Positions 26,844 through 34,913 of a stretch of 64,000 bases of DNA are shown here, one piece after another. Origin of the DNA: Bog-756 sp963701325 (GTDB lineage Bacteria; Actinomycetota; Acidimicrobiia; Acidimicrobiales; RAAP-2); contig OY969604.1 in the NCBI GenBank assembly GCA_963701325.1, forward strand, positions 2,666,001 through 2,730,000, given 5' to 3'. The notes beneath the pieces were generated by a model. That model had not been told where the DNA came from and made no database searches. It was given only the letters and a program-made list of their open reading frames with translations. How positions within the stretch are numbered: position 1 is the first letter of the stretch; the number at the start of each line of letters is the position of its first letter. The position numbers and the translations under genes were made by a program.

Positions 26844-28130
26844 TCAGATGTCGCGGGCCAGCCGCAGGCCGGAGAAGACCCAGCGGGCGGATGGAGGGAA
26901 GAAGTTGCGGTAGGTGGCGCGGATGTGGTCCGGGGGGGTCACGCACGAACCACCGCGGAGCACGTACTGGTTGACCATGAACTTGCCGTTGTACTCGCCC
27001 ACCGCTCCTGGCTCGGGGGCGAAGCCGGGGTACGGGCTGTACGCGCTGGACGTCCACTGCCACACGTCGCCGAAGAAGCTGGACCGCCCCTCGGCCACCG
27101 CTGACGGATGGAGGACGTCGGTGTCGAGGAGGTGGGCGGGCTGGTCTGCTTGGCGCGCGGCGCTGCCGCGGTCGACCTCGCGCGCGGCGGTGACCACCTC
27201 CCACTCGGCTTCGGTGGGGAGACGGTGGCCCGCCCAACGGGCATAGGCGTCGGCCTCGTAGTAGCTCAGGTGGCAGACCGGCCGGGTGGGGTCGACCGGG
27301 CCCTCCCCGGCGAGCGTGAACTCGTGCCAGGTGCCCTGGTGGTCGGACCAGTAGAGCGGGGACTCCCATCCCTCGGCGGTGACCATGGCCCATCCGTCAG
27401 AGAGCCACAGCTCCGGGCGCCGGTAGCCGCCGTCGTCCATGAAGGCCATCCACTCACCGCAGGTCACCGTGCGGTCGGCGAGCGCGAAGGGTTCGAGGTG
27501 GATCCGATGCCGGGGGAATTCGTTGTCGAAGCCGAACCCGCCGCCGCCGTGACCGATGGGCACGGTGCCGCCCGGATGGGTGCTCCAGGTCAGGGGACCC
27601 GGATGGCCGGGCCCGGGGAGGTCGTGCTCCGCGTACGCGGGCCGAAGGGGATTGCGTGACAGCACATGCTTGATGTCCATCAGCAGGAGCTCCTGATGCT
27701 GCTGCTCGTGCTGGACGCCGAGCTCGACCAGGAAGGCGCGGTGGCGGTCGAGGCCGCGCTCGAGCAGGAGCGCCATGGCGCGGTCCACGTGGTGGCGGTA
27801 CTCGGCGACCTCGGCGATCCCGGGGCGGGATACCAGCCCGCGGTCTGGACGCGGGTACCGCGCACCCACCCCCTCGTAATACGAATTGAAGAGGTAGCCG
27901 TAGGCCGGGTTGAAGGTCTCGTAGCCGTCGAGCCCGGGGCACAACAGGAAGGTTTCGAAGAACCAGGCGGTGTGGGCGCGGTGCCATTTGGTCGGGCTCA
28001 CGTCGGGCATCGACTGGACGGTCTGGTCCTCTGCGGAGAGAGGGGCGGAGAGCTCCTCGGTGAGCAGCCGGGTGGTGGCGAACCGCTCGGCCAGGATCTG
28101 GTCGTCGACGGTCGTGAGGAGGTCGGACAT
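26844..28130 (-). CDS. egtB: Ergothioneine biosynthesis sulfoxide synthase EgtB
   Basis: A non-heme iron enzyme joining hercynine to a thiol donor (gamma-glutamylcysteine or cysteine). It has an N-terminal DinB-type domain with the iron-binding HX3HXE motif (HEQQHQE), then an FGE-sulfatase domain ending in VLRGGSCVTPPDHIRATYRNFF. I start at ATG 28130, which has AAGGAG upstream. The longer frame from 28196 adds a low-complexity leader. 428 residues. egtA, egtC and egtE are not in the window. Confidence 0.93.
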   Translation of the reverse strand: MSDLLTTVDDQILAERFATTRLLTEELSAPLSAEDQTVQSMPDVSPTKWHRAHTAWFFETFLLCPGLDGYETFNPAYGYLFNSYYEGVGARYPRPDRGLVSRPGIAEVAEYRHHVDRAMALLLERGLDRHRAFLVELGVQHEQQHQELLLMDIKHVLSRNPLRPAYAEHDLPGPGHPGPLTWSTHPGGTVPIGHGGGGFGFDNEFPRHRIHLEPFALADRTVTCGEWMAFMDDGGYRRPELWLSDGWAMVTAEGWESPLYWSDHQGTWHEFTLAGEGPVDPTRPVCHLSYYEADAYARWAGHRLPTEAEWEVVTAAREVDRGSAARQADQPAHLLDTDVLHPSAVAEGRSSFFGDVWQWTSSAYSPYPGFAPEPGAVGEYNGKFMVNQYVLRGGSCVTPPDHIRATYRNFFPPSARWVFSGLRLARDI

Positions 28131-28307
28131 CCCCGCTCCTTCCGGTTCGGCTGGGGATCGGATGGCCGGCGCACCCGCGCGCCGGCCCGCTGCCACACGG
28201 AGAACTTACCCGGAAGTGCTCCGGAGCCCACCGTCGGCCGCGATGCAGTCCCCGACCGGGTGGAACGCGTTACAGACGAGCCCCGGGGACCTCCGGGGCT
28301 CGATTCG

Positions 28308-28380
28308 AGCCGGCGGTGGGAGTCGAACCCACGACCTGACGATTACAAGTCGTCTGCGCTACCAACTGCGCCACACCGGC
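28308..28380 (-). tRNA. tRNA-Thr (anticodon UGU)
   Basis: The minus strand folds as a standard cloverleaf: acceptor GCCGGTG/CGCCGGC, D-stem GCGC/GCGC, anticodon stem GACGA/TCGTC with loop CTTGTAA (anticodon TGT), and T-arm GTGGG-TTCGACT-CCCAC. The 72 nt plus discriminator base match. CCA is not encoded. No other tRNA was seen nearby. The flanking 28131-28307 and 28381-28491 hold nothing else I can identify. Confidence 0.96.
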
Positions 28381-28491
28381 AGGAGTCCCGGTCAGCGGAC
28401 CGCCCCCGCCAGTGTACGGCTCCGATGCCCGGGGGGGACCCTTTCGCACCGGTGCTTGCTTCTCCACCAGCCGGTTGGCAGGCTGGCGGCA

Positions 28492-29073
28492 GTGGACGAT
28501 CCCCCGGCGAACGACGCGGAGCCCCCCGAACGCCAGGGGGGGAACGGTCACCAGGCGCCGATCGGGCGGGCCGTCCTCGTGCTCGCGCTGTTCGTCCTGG
28601 CCACGGTGCTCCTGCTCGGTCGCATCCATCAGACGGCGACGCCGGCGGCGTCGGCGTCCGCAGCCGGGTCGGCCTCGACGACGACGACCACGACCACGAC
28701 CCACCCGAGGACGACCACGACCACCACCGTTCCGAAGCCGCCGAGCAACGTGCCGGTACTCGTGGCCAATGCGTCCGGCGTGACCGGTGCCGCGGCCGCC
28801 ATCTCCGCCCGGCTCCAGGCGATCGGGTGGACCATGCAGACCCCGATCGACGCCTCGATCAGTCAGACGACCTCCCACGTGTACTACGTCGCCGGTCAGA
28901 AGGCCGCAGCCGACGAGGTGGCCTCGGACCTCCACCTGCCCTCGAGCGAGGTCCTGCCGTACACGACCGCGGCCCCAGTGAGCACCATCGGCACGGCCGA
29001 GGTCCTGGTCGCGGTCGGTCCGGATCTCGCCTCGACGGTGAGCCCGTCCGCGACCACCACCACGGTTCCCTGA
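28492..29073 (+). CDS. Membrane-anchored LytR C-terminal domain protein
   Basis: A 193-residue protein with a short Pro/Glu-rich cytoplasmic start, one transmembrane helix (about residues 24-42), a Thr-rich spacer (about 55-80) and a LytR_C domain (VPVLVANASGVTGAAAAISARLQ ... VYYVAGQKAAADEVASDL). LytR_C domains are found in cell-envelope proteins and at the end of LCP ligases; here the catalytic LCP domain is absent. GTG at 28492 is the only sensible start before the membrane helix. Its TGA overlaps a CTG that may start otsB. Confidence 0.8.
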   Translation: MDDPPANDAEPPERQGGNGHQAPIGRAVLVLALFVLATVLLLGRIHQTATPAASASAAGSASTTTTTTTTHPRTTTTTTVPKPPSNVPVLVANASGVTGAAAAISARLQAIGWTMQTPIDASISQTTSHVYYVAGQKAAADEVASDLHLPSSEVLPYTTAAPVSTIGTAEVLVAVGPDLASTVSPSATTTTVP

Positions 29074-29930
29074 CCGGGACCCCAGGCGGCACGGGTGTCG
29101 CGCCGACGCCCGAGGCCCGGGACCGCCTCGCCCCCCTGCTCCGCCGGCCGCAAGAGACCGCGGTGGTCACCGACTTCGACGGGACCCTCGCCCCCATCGT
29201 CGAGGATCCCGCGATGGCCCGGCCCCTGCCGGGAACGGCGGCGCTGCTGACCCGCCTCGCCCGGCGGTTCGGCGTGGTAGCCGTCGTCTCCGGTCGTCCG
29301 GTGGGATTCCTGGTCGAGCAGCTGGCCACCGCTGGCACCTCGGGCGCGGTGCCGGGCGCGGAGGGCGTGCAGCTCATCGGGCTCTACGGGCTCGAGTGGT
29401 CAGCCCCGGGCGGTGGCGTGGTGGTCGAGCCCGCCGCAGCGCCCTGGCGTGCGGTGGTCGCCGAGGTGACCGCACGCCTCCGGGCCGACGCTCCCGAGGG
29501 GGCCGGGGTGGAGAGCAAGGAGCTGGCGGTGACCGTCCACTGGCGTCGCGCCCCTGCCGCCGCCGGGTGGGCGGCCGATCGGGTTGGCTCCGAGGCAGAA
29601 CGCTCCGGGCTGGTGGCACACCCGGGCCGCTGCTCGCTCGAGCTGCGGCCACCCCTGTCGGTCGACAAGGGAACGGTGCTCCGGCGCCTGACCGCGTCCT
29701 GCACGGCGGCTTGCTACCTGGGCGACGACCTCGGCGACCTGCCCGCCTTCGCCGAGCTCTCCGACTGGGCGGCGACAGACGGTCGGCAGGGGGTGGCCGT
29801 GGCGGTCGTCGACGACGAGACCGCACCCGAGGTGGCCGCGCTCGCCGACCTGACCGTGAGGGGACCCGAGGCCGCAGGGCAGCTGCTCGCGTGGCTGGCT
29901 GACACCCCGCTGCCTGCACGAGGGCCGTAG
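29070..29930 (+). CDS. otsB: Trehalose-6-phosphate phosphatase
   Basis: A HAD-superfamily phosphatase that releases trehalose. Motif I is DFDGTLAPI, motif II lies near VVSGRP, and the motif III/IV region is LGDDLGDLPAFAEL; about 286 residues. No ATG, GTG or TTG occurs in frame between about 28950 and 29162. Either CTG at 29070 is used (CTGA overlap with the upstream stop, echoing ispD) or the protein starts at GTG 29163, just before motif I. It is convergent with otsA, whose frame runs on antisense beneath it. Confidence 0.88.
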   Translation: MTGTPGGTGVAPTPEARDRLAPLLRRPQETAVVTDFDGTLAPIVEDPAMARPLPGTAALLTRLARRFGVVAVVSGRPVGFLVEQLATAGTSGAVPGAEGVQLIGLYGLEWSAPGGGVVVEPAAAPWRAVVAEVTARLRADAPEGAGVESKELAVTVHWRRAPAAAGWAADRVGSEAERSGLVAHPGRCSLELRPPLSVDKGTVLRRLTASCTAACYLGDDLGDLPAFAELSDWAATDGRQGVAVAVVDDETAPEVAALADLTVRGPEAAGQLLAWLADTPLPARGP

Positions 29931-31398
29931 CAGGAGCCGACGCCCGGCTCTCCCGGTCGAGCGCGCCGCGGCGAGCTGGCGGTCGAGCCAGCCCGACGGA
30001 CTCCGCGAGACGATGGCCTCGCGCAGGAGCTTGGCCCGTACCCGCCGCTCGCCCGGGTCCATGGCCAAGGCCCGGGCCAGCACCGAGGCGGTCCCGGTGA
30101 CGTCGAAGGGGTTGACCTCGAGGGCGCCGTCGGCGAGCTCGTCGAAGGCGCCGGCCTCGCGGGACAGGGCGAGGACCCCGTCTCGGGTGTTGATGAGCGG
30201 TCCCTCCTTGGCCACCAGGTTGAGCCCGTCGCGGACCGGATTGATGAGGAGCACGTCCGAGCGGGTGAGCGCCGCCAACGAGCGGGGGTAGTCGTCCTCG
30301 ACCTCGAGGACGATGGGCGTCCATCCCGGCGTCCCCCACCGCTCGTTGATCCGCGCGACCGTCGTCTCGACCTCGTCCTGATAGGCGAGGTACTCGGGGA
30401 GCCCCTGCCGGGTCGGGTAGGCGAGGGCGACGAAGACGACCCGCTCGCGGTGAGCGGGAACTTGGGCGAGGAGCTCCTCGTAGGCCCAGAAGCCCCGGAG
30501 CAGGTTCTTGGAGAGCTCGAGCCGGTCGACCCGAACGATGACCTGGCGGTCCGCTCCACCGACCGAGTCCTCGATGCGGTCCAGCGCGTCGCCCACGGCC
30601 GGTTCCCCGGCCGCCGCGGCAAGCCGATCCGGGTCGGTCGAGAGCGGACAGACGAAGGTGTGCGGCCCGGAGGGTGCGGGCACCCCGAACGTGGTCAGGC
30701 CGGCGCGGTAGGCGTCTGCCCAACGCGGCGAGTGGAACCCGCAGGCCCCGAAGCCGCGCCATGGCGTTGAGCAGTTCGTCGCCCACCGCGCTCGGGAGCA
30801 TGCGCAGGACCGAGGGGTCGGCGAACGGGGTGTGGGTGAAGTGGACGGTGCGCAGGTCCGGGCGCAGGTCGCCGAGTGCGGCCCCGACGAGTGCCAGGTG
30901 GTAGTCCTGGACGAGGACCCGGCCGCGGTCGGGGGCGACGGCGGCCACCCGCTCGGCGACCTGCCGGTTGAACTCGCGGTACGCGTCCCACGCCTCCATC
31001 CACCGCCGATCGGTACGCGGTCTGCGGGCCGCGTCGAAGAGGTGGTGGTGACAGAACCAGAGGGTCCCGTTCGAGACCACGTTGTAGGCGAGGTTGTAGA
31101 GGGACGGATCCGGTTCGACGAGCTCGATGCGCAAGCCCTCGACCGACATCAACCCGGCGGCAGCGGCGGCCCGGTCGCCTTGGCCGAGCGCGCTGGCAAC
31201 CCAGGTTGCGCCCGTGCCGGCGACGAGGGGGTGCAACGATCCGGCCAGCCCGCCCCCCACCGGACCGGGTACCGGCACGCCGTCCTCGATCCGGAACGAG
31301 AGCGGTCCCCGGTTGGAGACGAGCACGGTATCCGCCAGCGGCCCACCTGCTGCGGCCGGTGGCCCGTCCCCCGGAGCGGGGGAGGAGTCGACACCCAT
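29400..31398 (-). pseudogene. otsA: Trehalose-6-phosphate synthase, frameshifted
   Basis: Transfers glucose from a nucleotide sugar to glucose-6-phosphate. The first part (31398 to about 30757) has SNRGPLSFR, the GGGLAGSLHPL loop, VQDYHLAL and VHFTHTPF. Similarity then jumps frame at about 30756: after Leu-Asn-Ala-Met-Ala, one extra base must be skipped to read GFGACGFHSPRW and then IVRVDRLELSKNLLRGF and INPVRDGLNLVAKE in the second frame. Conserved sequence ends near 29950, yet the frame stays open to 29400, antisense to otsB. This is either a sequencing or assembly error or a true lesion. Start ATG 31398. Confidence 0.85.
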
Positions 31399-31457
31399 GC
31401 GGACGACGCTACCCCTGCTCCCGGGAGCCACCGGTTCATCCCCCTGTTCGGTGCCCC

Positions 31458-31487
31458 TTGACAAGGTAGTGAGTGACCACTCACAAT
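31458..31487 (+). promoter_or_regulatory. Promoter with embedded TetR operator
   Basis: The -35 box TTGACA (31458-31463) and -10-like CACAAT (31482-31487) are 18 nt apart. Between and overlapping them lies a perfect inverted repeat, GTGAGTG-AC-CACTCAC (31469-31484). The expected start site, about 7 nt after the -10, falls on the ATG at 31494, so the mRNA may be leaderless. Repressor binding here would block RNA polymerase, giving classic autoregulation of the TetR gene that follows. Confidence 0.75.
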
Positions 31488-31493
31488 AGAACA

Positions 31494-32120
31494 ATGATGG
31501 TCTCGAGTCGGATGAGCGCCTCCGAACGTCGGACAGCCGTGTTGGCTGCCGCGATCACCGAATTCGCCCGCTCCGGCTATGCCGGGACCTCGACCGAGGC
31601 CATCGCGACCCGTGCGGGCATCTCCCAGCCCTACCTCTTCCGCCTGTTCGGTACCAAAAAGGACCTGTTCGTGGCCACCTACGAACTCGTGGCCGACCGG
31701 ATCATCGCGGCGATGACCAGGGCGGGCCTCGGGCTCGAGGGCGAGGAGGCGCTGGCCGCGATGGGCGAGGCCTACGTGGAGCTCCTCCAGGATCCCGAGC
31801 TGCTCCAGGTCGAGCTGCACGGCTTTGCTGCCGCACCGGGCGACCCGGAGATCGCCGCCAGCTGTCGACGGACCTTCGAGGTGCTCTGGCACCTCGTCCA
31901 CGAGCGCACCCACCTTCCCGACGAGGACCTCCAGCGGTTCTTCGCGATGGGGATGATGCTCAACGTGATGTCCGCGATCGACCTGCTCTCCGTGCCCGAG
32001 CACTGGGCACAGAGCTTCTGCCCGACGCCCGAGAAGATCACCGCCATCCAAGCCGCCAGCCAGGCGATCAAGGAGCAACGCTCCGCCGAGCTGGCACTGT
32101 CAACGGAGGTTCCCGCATGA
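31494..32120 (+). CDS. TetR family repressor of the adjacent MFS exporter
   Basis: A 208-residue TetR protein. The helix-turn-helix TSTEAIATRAGISQPYLFRLFGTKKDLF is near residues 32-60, followed by a helical ligand domain. I use ATG 31494 (31497 is also possible); GTG 31473 lies inside the operator. Its stop overlaps the MFS start (ATGA). Matching operators before and after it strongly suggest that it represses itself and the exporter and is released by an exported compound. Confidence 0.9.
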   Translation: MMVSSRMSASERRTAVLAAAITEFARSGYAGTSTEAIATRAGISQPYLFRLFGTKKDLFVATYELVADRIIAAMTRAGLGLEGEEALAAMGEAYVELLQDPELLQVELHGFAAAPGDPEIAASCRRTFEVLWHLVHERTHLPDEDLQRFFAMGMMLNVMSAIDLLSVPEHWAQSFCPTPEKITAIQAASQAIKEQRSAELALSTEVPA

Positions 32121-33787
32121 ACCAGCCCATTGTCCCCCTTTTTTTGCTGCACAGAGATAGTGATCACTCACAACTCTCGGAGTGGCCGGACCTCGCCCCG
32201 GCGCGCCGGGCCTGGCACCTGGTCGCGCGACACCGTTCGACCCGGCCGCAGGACGATCGCGACGACACCGGGGGCGTGAGCGTCGAGCGCCGTTCCGCGG
32301 ACCGTCCGGCGACACCTGCCGCGCCTCCGACCGCGCCGGTGGGACGGGCCGCGCGGTCGCGCGCGGTGTGGGCGGTCGTGATCACCGGGCTCGCCCTCTT
32401 CATGGCCTCCCTCGACAACCTGGTGGTCACGACGGCGCTGCCGGTCATCCGCGTCCACCTCCACGCCGGGCTCTCCGGTCTCGAGTGGACGGTGAACGCC
32501 TACACGCTCACCTTCGCCGTACTCCTCCTCTCGGCGACCACGTTCGGAGAGCGGTTCGGGCGTCGGCGCGTCTTCGTCGCCGGCATCGTGTTGTTCACCG
32601 CGTCCTCGGCCGCGGCCGCACTGGCGCCGGGCATCGGGATCCTCATCGCCGCACGCGCCCTCCAGGGAGCCGGCGGGGCGATGATCATGCCGCTCTCCCT
32701 CACGTTGCTCAGCGCCGCGGTCCCGCCCGCACGCCGCAACGCCGCCCTCGGGATCTGGGGTGCCATCGGCGGGACTGCGGTCGCCGTCGGACCGCTGGTC
32801 GGCGGTGCAGTCACCACCGGGTGGGCGTGGCAGTACATCTTCTGGCTCAACGTGCCGATCGGCCTCGTGCTCGCCCCGTTGGCGTGGCGCAAACTGGCCG
32901 AGTCGCGTGGATCGGCCTCCCCGCTGGACCTGGTCGGCGTCGGCCTGGTGAGCACCGGGCTGTTCGGTGTCGTGTTGGGTCTGGTCCGGGGGAACGCACA
33001 CGGGTGGACGTCGTCCTCGGTCGTCGCCTCCTTCGTGGTGGGCACCCTCCTCCTCGGCGCCTTCGTGGCCTGGGAGCTCCGTTCCGATCACCCGATGCTG
33101 GATCTCCGCCTCTTCGCCAACCGCGGCTTCACCGCCGTCAACGTGACCGCCATGCTCTTCAGCTTCGGCATGTTCGGCTCGATCTTCTTCCTGACCCAGT
33201 TCCTCCAGACCGTTCAGGGGTACTCGCCGCTCGCCGCCGGGGTGCGGGTCCTGCCGTGGACGGCGATCCCCATGCTGCTGGCCCCGATCGTGGGCCACCT
33301 GTCCGAGCGCTGGGGCGGCAAGCCCCTGGTCGTGGCCGGCCTCGGCCTGCAGGCGGTCGGCCTGGCCTGGCTGGTGGGCATCACGACGCCGACGACGCCG
33401 TACGCGGACCTGGTCGCACCGTTCGTCGTCTGCGGCCTCGGGATGACGCTCTTCTTCGTGCCGCTCGCCTCGCTGGTGCTCGGGACGGTGCGCCCGGCCC
33501 TCGAGGGCGTGGCCTCCGGGGCCAACGCGGCCTTCCGCGAGCTCGGAGGAGTGCTCGGCATCGCCGTCCTGGGAGCAGTCTTCAGCTCCCACGGCAGCTA
33601 CGCCTCGGGCCAGGCCTATGTCAACGGCCTGACTCCGGCGGTGGCGGTCGGCGCCGCCGTCGTGGCGGTCGGCGCGGGAGTGGCGATGCTGGTCCCCGGT
33701 CGGCGGCGGCTCGGCTCCGCGGTGTCCCCCTCGGCGATCCCCGACCTCCGGGTGCCGTCGCTCGAACCTGCCGCGGCCTCGTGTTGA
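32117..33787 (+). CDS. MFS drug/proton antiporter, DHA2 (EmrB/QacA) type
   Basis: A 14-helix exporter of 556 residues. The first membrane helix begins at about residue 83 with the family start LALFMASLDNLVVTTALPVI; motif A-like GERFGRRR and antiporter motif C-like GGAMIMPLSL segments follow. ATG 32117 overlaps the tetR stop and has GGAGG 7 nt upstream, so an 80-residue Arg/Pro-rich soluble N-terminus is predicted. GTG 32276 would shorten it. A second operator lies inside the first codons. The 3' end overlaps gpgS by 172 nt on the opposite strand. Confidence 0.88.
   Translation: MNQPIVPLFLLHRDSDHSQLSEWPDLAPARRAWHLVARHRSTRPQDDRDDTGGVSVERRSADRPATPAAPPTAPVGRAARSRAVWAVVITGLALFMASLDNLVVTTALPVIRVHLHAGLSGLEWTVNAYTLTFAVLLLSATTFGERFGRRRVFVAGIVLFTASSAAAALAPGIGILIAARALQGAGGAMIMPLSLTLLSAAVPPARRNAALGIWGAIGGTAVAVGPLVGGAVTTGWAWQYIFWLNVPIGLVLAPLAWRKLAESRGSASPLDLVGVGLVSTGLFGVVLGLVRGNAHGWTSSSVVASFVVGTLLLGAFVAWELRSDHPMLDLRLFANRGFTAVNVTAMLFSFGMFGSIFFLTQFLQTVQGYSPLAAGVRVLPWTAIPMLLAPIVGHLSERWGGKPLVVAGLGLQAVGLAWLVGITTPTTPYADLVAPFVVCGLGMTLFFVPLASLVLGTVRPALEGVASGANAAFRELGGVLGIAVLGAVFSSHGSYASGQAYVNGLTPAVAVGAAVVAVGAGVAMLVPGRRRLGSAVSPSAIPDLRVPSLEPAAASC
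32156..32171 (+). promoter_or_regulatory. Second TetR operator at the exporter gene
   Basis: GATAGTG-AT-CACTCAC matches 13 of 16 positions of the perfect operator at 31469-31484 and has identical spacing. It lies about 40 nt into the MFS reading frame. It may allow roadblock repression or bind the repressor near an internal promoter. Confidence 0.7.
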
Positions 33788-34629
33788 GGGTCGTGGGGGC
33801 GCGACGCCGCGGTTCCGGCGGTCAGTCGGGGACGATGAGCCCCGAGCGCCGCGAGCGCTGCCCGCAGGATGTCGGTGGCCTGCGGGCGGAGCTCGTCGAG
33901 TGGCCGGTTGCGGTGCACCCGCACCCCGAGGTCGACCTGGGCGATGGTCTCGATCCCGAAGCGGGCGGCCACGTCCACGAGGAGGGCGAGCTCGACCGCA
34001 TAGCCGTCGGCCATCTCGCAGGTCTCGAAGACCCACCGCGGACCGGCCGTCTCGCCGGCGAGGGGCTGCTCGACGACCGCCAGGGAGGGGAACAGGAGGT
34101 CGATGACCGGCCTGGCCATGAGCTCGGTCACCCGTCCGCCGCCGTCGCGGGTGCCGTGCAGCGGGCGCTCGTAGAACCCCTTGACCAGCGTCACCGACTC
34201 GTCGATCAGCAGCGGACCGAGGAGCCCGGTCACGAAGTGGGGACCGAAGTTGGAGACGTCCCCGTCGACGAAGGCGATGAGATCTCCGTCCGCCTCCTTG
34301 AGGGCAAGGCGCATCGCCTGGCCCTTCCCCCCGGTCGCCGAATCGCCTGCGATGACCCGTGCGCCCTCCCGGAGGGCGATGTCGGCGGTGCCGTCGGTCG
34401 AGCCGTCGTCGACCACGACCACGTCGTCCACGAGCGGCGCCCCACCCGACCTGCCGACGAGAGCCGAGACGACCGAGCGCACGATCGGCCCGATGGTGGC
34501 AGCCTCGTTGCGCGCCGGGATGCACACCGAGATCCGGCGGCCCTCCTTGGCCGCGGCCAGCGCAACGGCGTCGAAGGTCCCGTGGTCGAAGCGGCGCGCG
34601 TTGTCCTCCGGAGCAGCCGCGGGTGGCAT
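33616..34629 (-). CDS. gpgS: Glucosyl-3-phosphoglycerate synthase
   Basis: A GT-A fold enzyme making glucosyl-3-phosphoglycerate, the precursor of glucosylglycerate and, in mycobacteria, methylglucose lipopolysaccharides. It has SVCIPARNEAATIG, VVDDGSTDGTAD, GGKGQAMRLAL and the metal-binding FVDGDVSNFGPHF. ATG 34629 is used; GTG 34647 is an alternative. Conserved sequence ends near 33830, but the frame stays open to 33616 with a Thr/Ala-rich tail that is antisense to the MFS gene. It is divergent from the riboswitch promoter. Confidence 0.92.
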   Translation of the reverse strand: MPPAAAPEDNARRFDHGTFDAVALAAAKEGRRISVCIPARNEAATIGPIVRSVVSALVGRSGGAPLVDDVVVVDDGSTDGTADIALREGARVIAGDSATGGKGQAMRLALKEADGDLIAFVDGDVSNFGPHFVTGLLGPLLIDESVTLVKGFYERPLHGTRDGGGRVTELMARPVIDLLFPSLAVVEQPLAGETAGPRWVFETCEMADGYAVELALLVDVAARFGIETIAQVDLGVRVHRNRPLDELRPQATDILRAALAALGAHRPRLTAGTAASRPHDPQHEAAAGSSDGTRRSGIAEGDTAEPSRRRPGTSIATPAPTATTAAPTATAGVRPLT

Positions 34630-34753
34630 CTCCCCATCATCGCTCACCCGAACGGGTGGTGGAATCTGGGGCGAGCAGCGCGAACGGGGGCCACCGGCGT
34701 GCTCCCGAGCCGGGGTCCCGGCCACGGGGGGACGCCATCGCACCGGCCCTGCG

Positions 34754-34782
34754 TTGACGGACGCCTCCGGCTCGGTCAGAAT
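34754..34782 (+). promoter_or_regulatory. Promoter of the SAM riboswitch-thrC transcript
   Basis: TTGACG (34754-34759) and CAGAAT (34777-34782) are separated by exactly 17 nt. The predicted start, about 34789-34790, coincides with the first base of the riboswitch. Two independent signals thus agree. Confidence 0.7.
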
Positions 34783-34789
34783 GGTTGGC

Positions 34790-34904
34790 ATCATCCAGAG
34801 CAGCTGAGGGACCGGGCCCTGTGACGCTGCGGCAACCAGAGCGCTTCTCCGACCTGTCGTGGCAGGTGGGCGGGCGTACCAGGTGCCAATGCCCGAGCGA
34901 TGAG
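34790..34904 (+). ncRNA. SAM-I (S-box) riboswitch
   Basis: The conserved core is present in order. P1 5' strand TCATC (34791-34795) is complementary to GATGA (34899-34903). P2 CAGC (34801-34804) pairs with GCTG (34826-34829). The kink-turn halves GAGGGA (34806-34811) and TGA (34822-34824) flank GGGCCC. GGCAACC is at 34831-34837 and GGTGCCAAT at 34882-34890. The 3' P1 strand abuts and partly overlaps AGGAG (34903-34907), the ribosome site of the next gene, so bound SAM should stabilise P1 and mask translation. No terminator is needed. The family assignment rests on this core, not on a covariance search. Confidence 0.88.
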
Positions 34905-34913
34905 GAGCTCGAC

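Noticed and set aside
31473..31493. GTG 31473 as the tetR start
   Set aside because: It lies within the operator between the -35 and -10 boxes, upstream of the likely transcription start.
32168..34825. Large overlapping open frames on both strands across the exporter and gpgS
   Set aside because: They are explained by high GC and few stop codons; the MFS and GpgS motifs identify the real frames.
34785..34913. N-terminal extension of threonine synthase from TTG 34785 or GTG 34821
   Set aside because: The segment is the SAM-I riboswitch. The true start GTG 34914 has its own AGGAG, and the zinc-ribbon N-terminus begins there.
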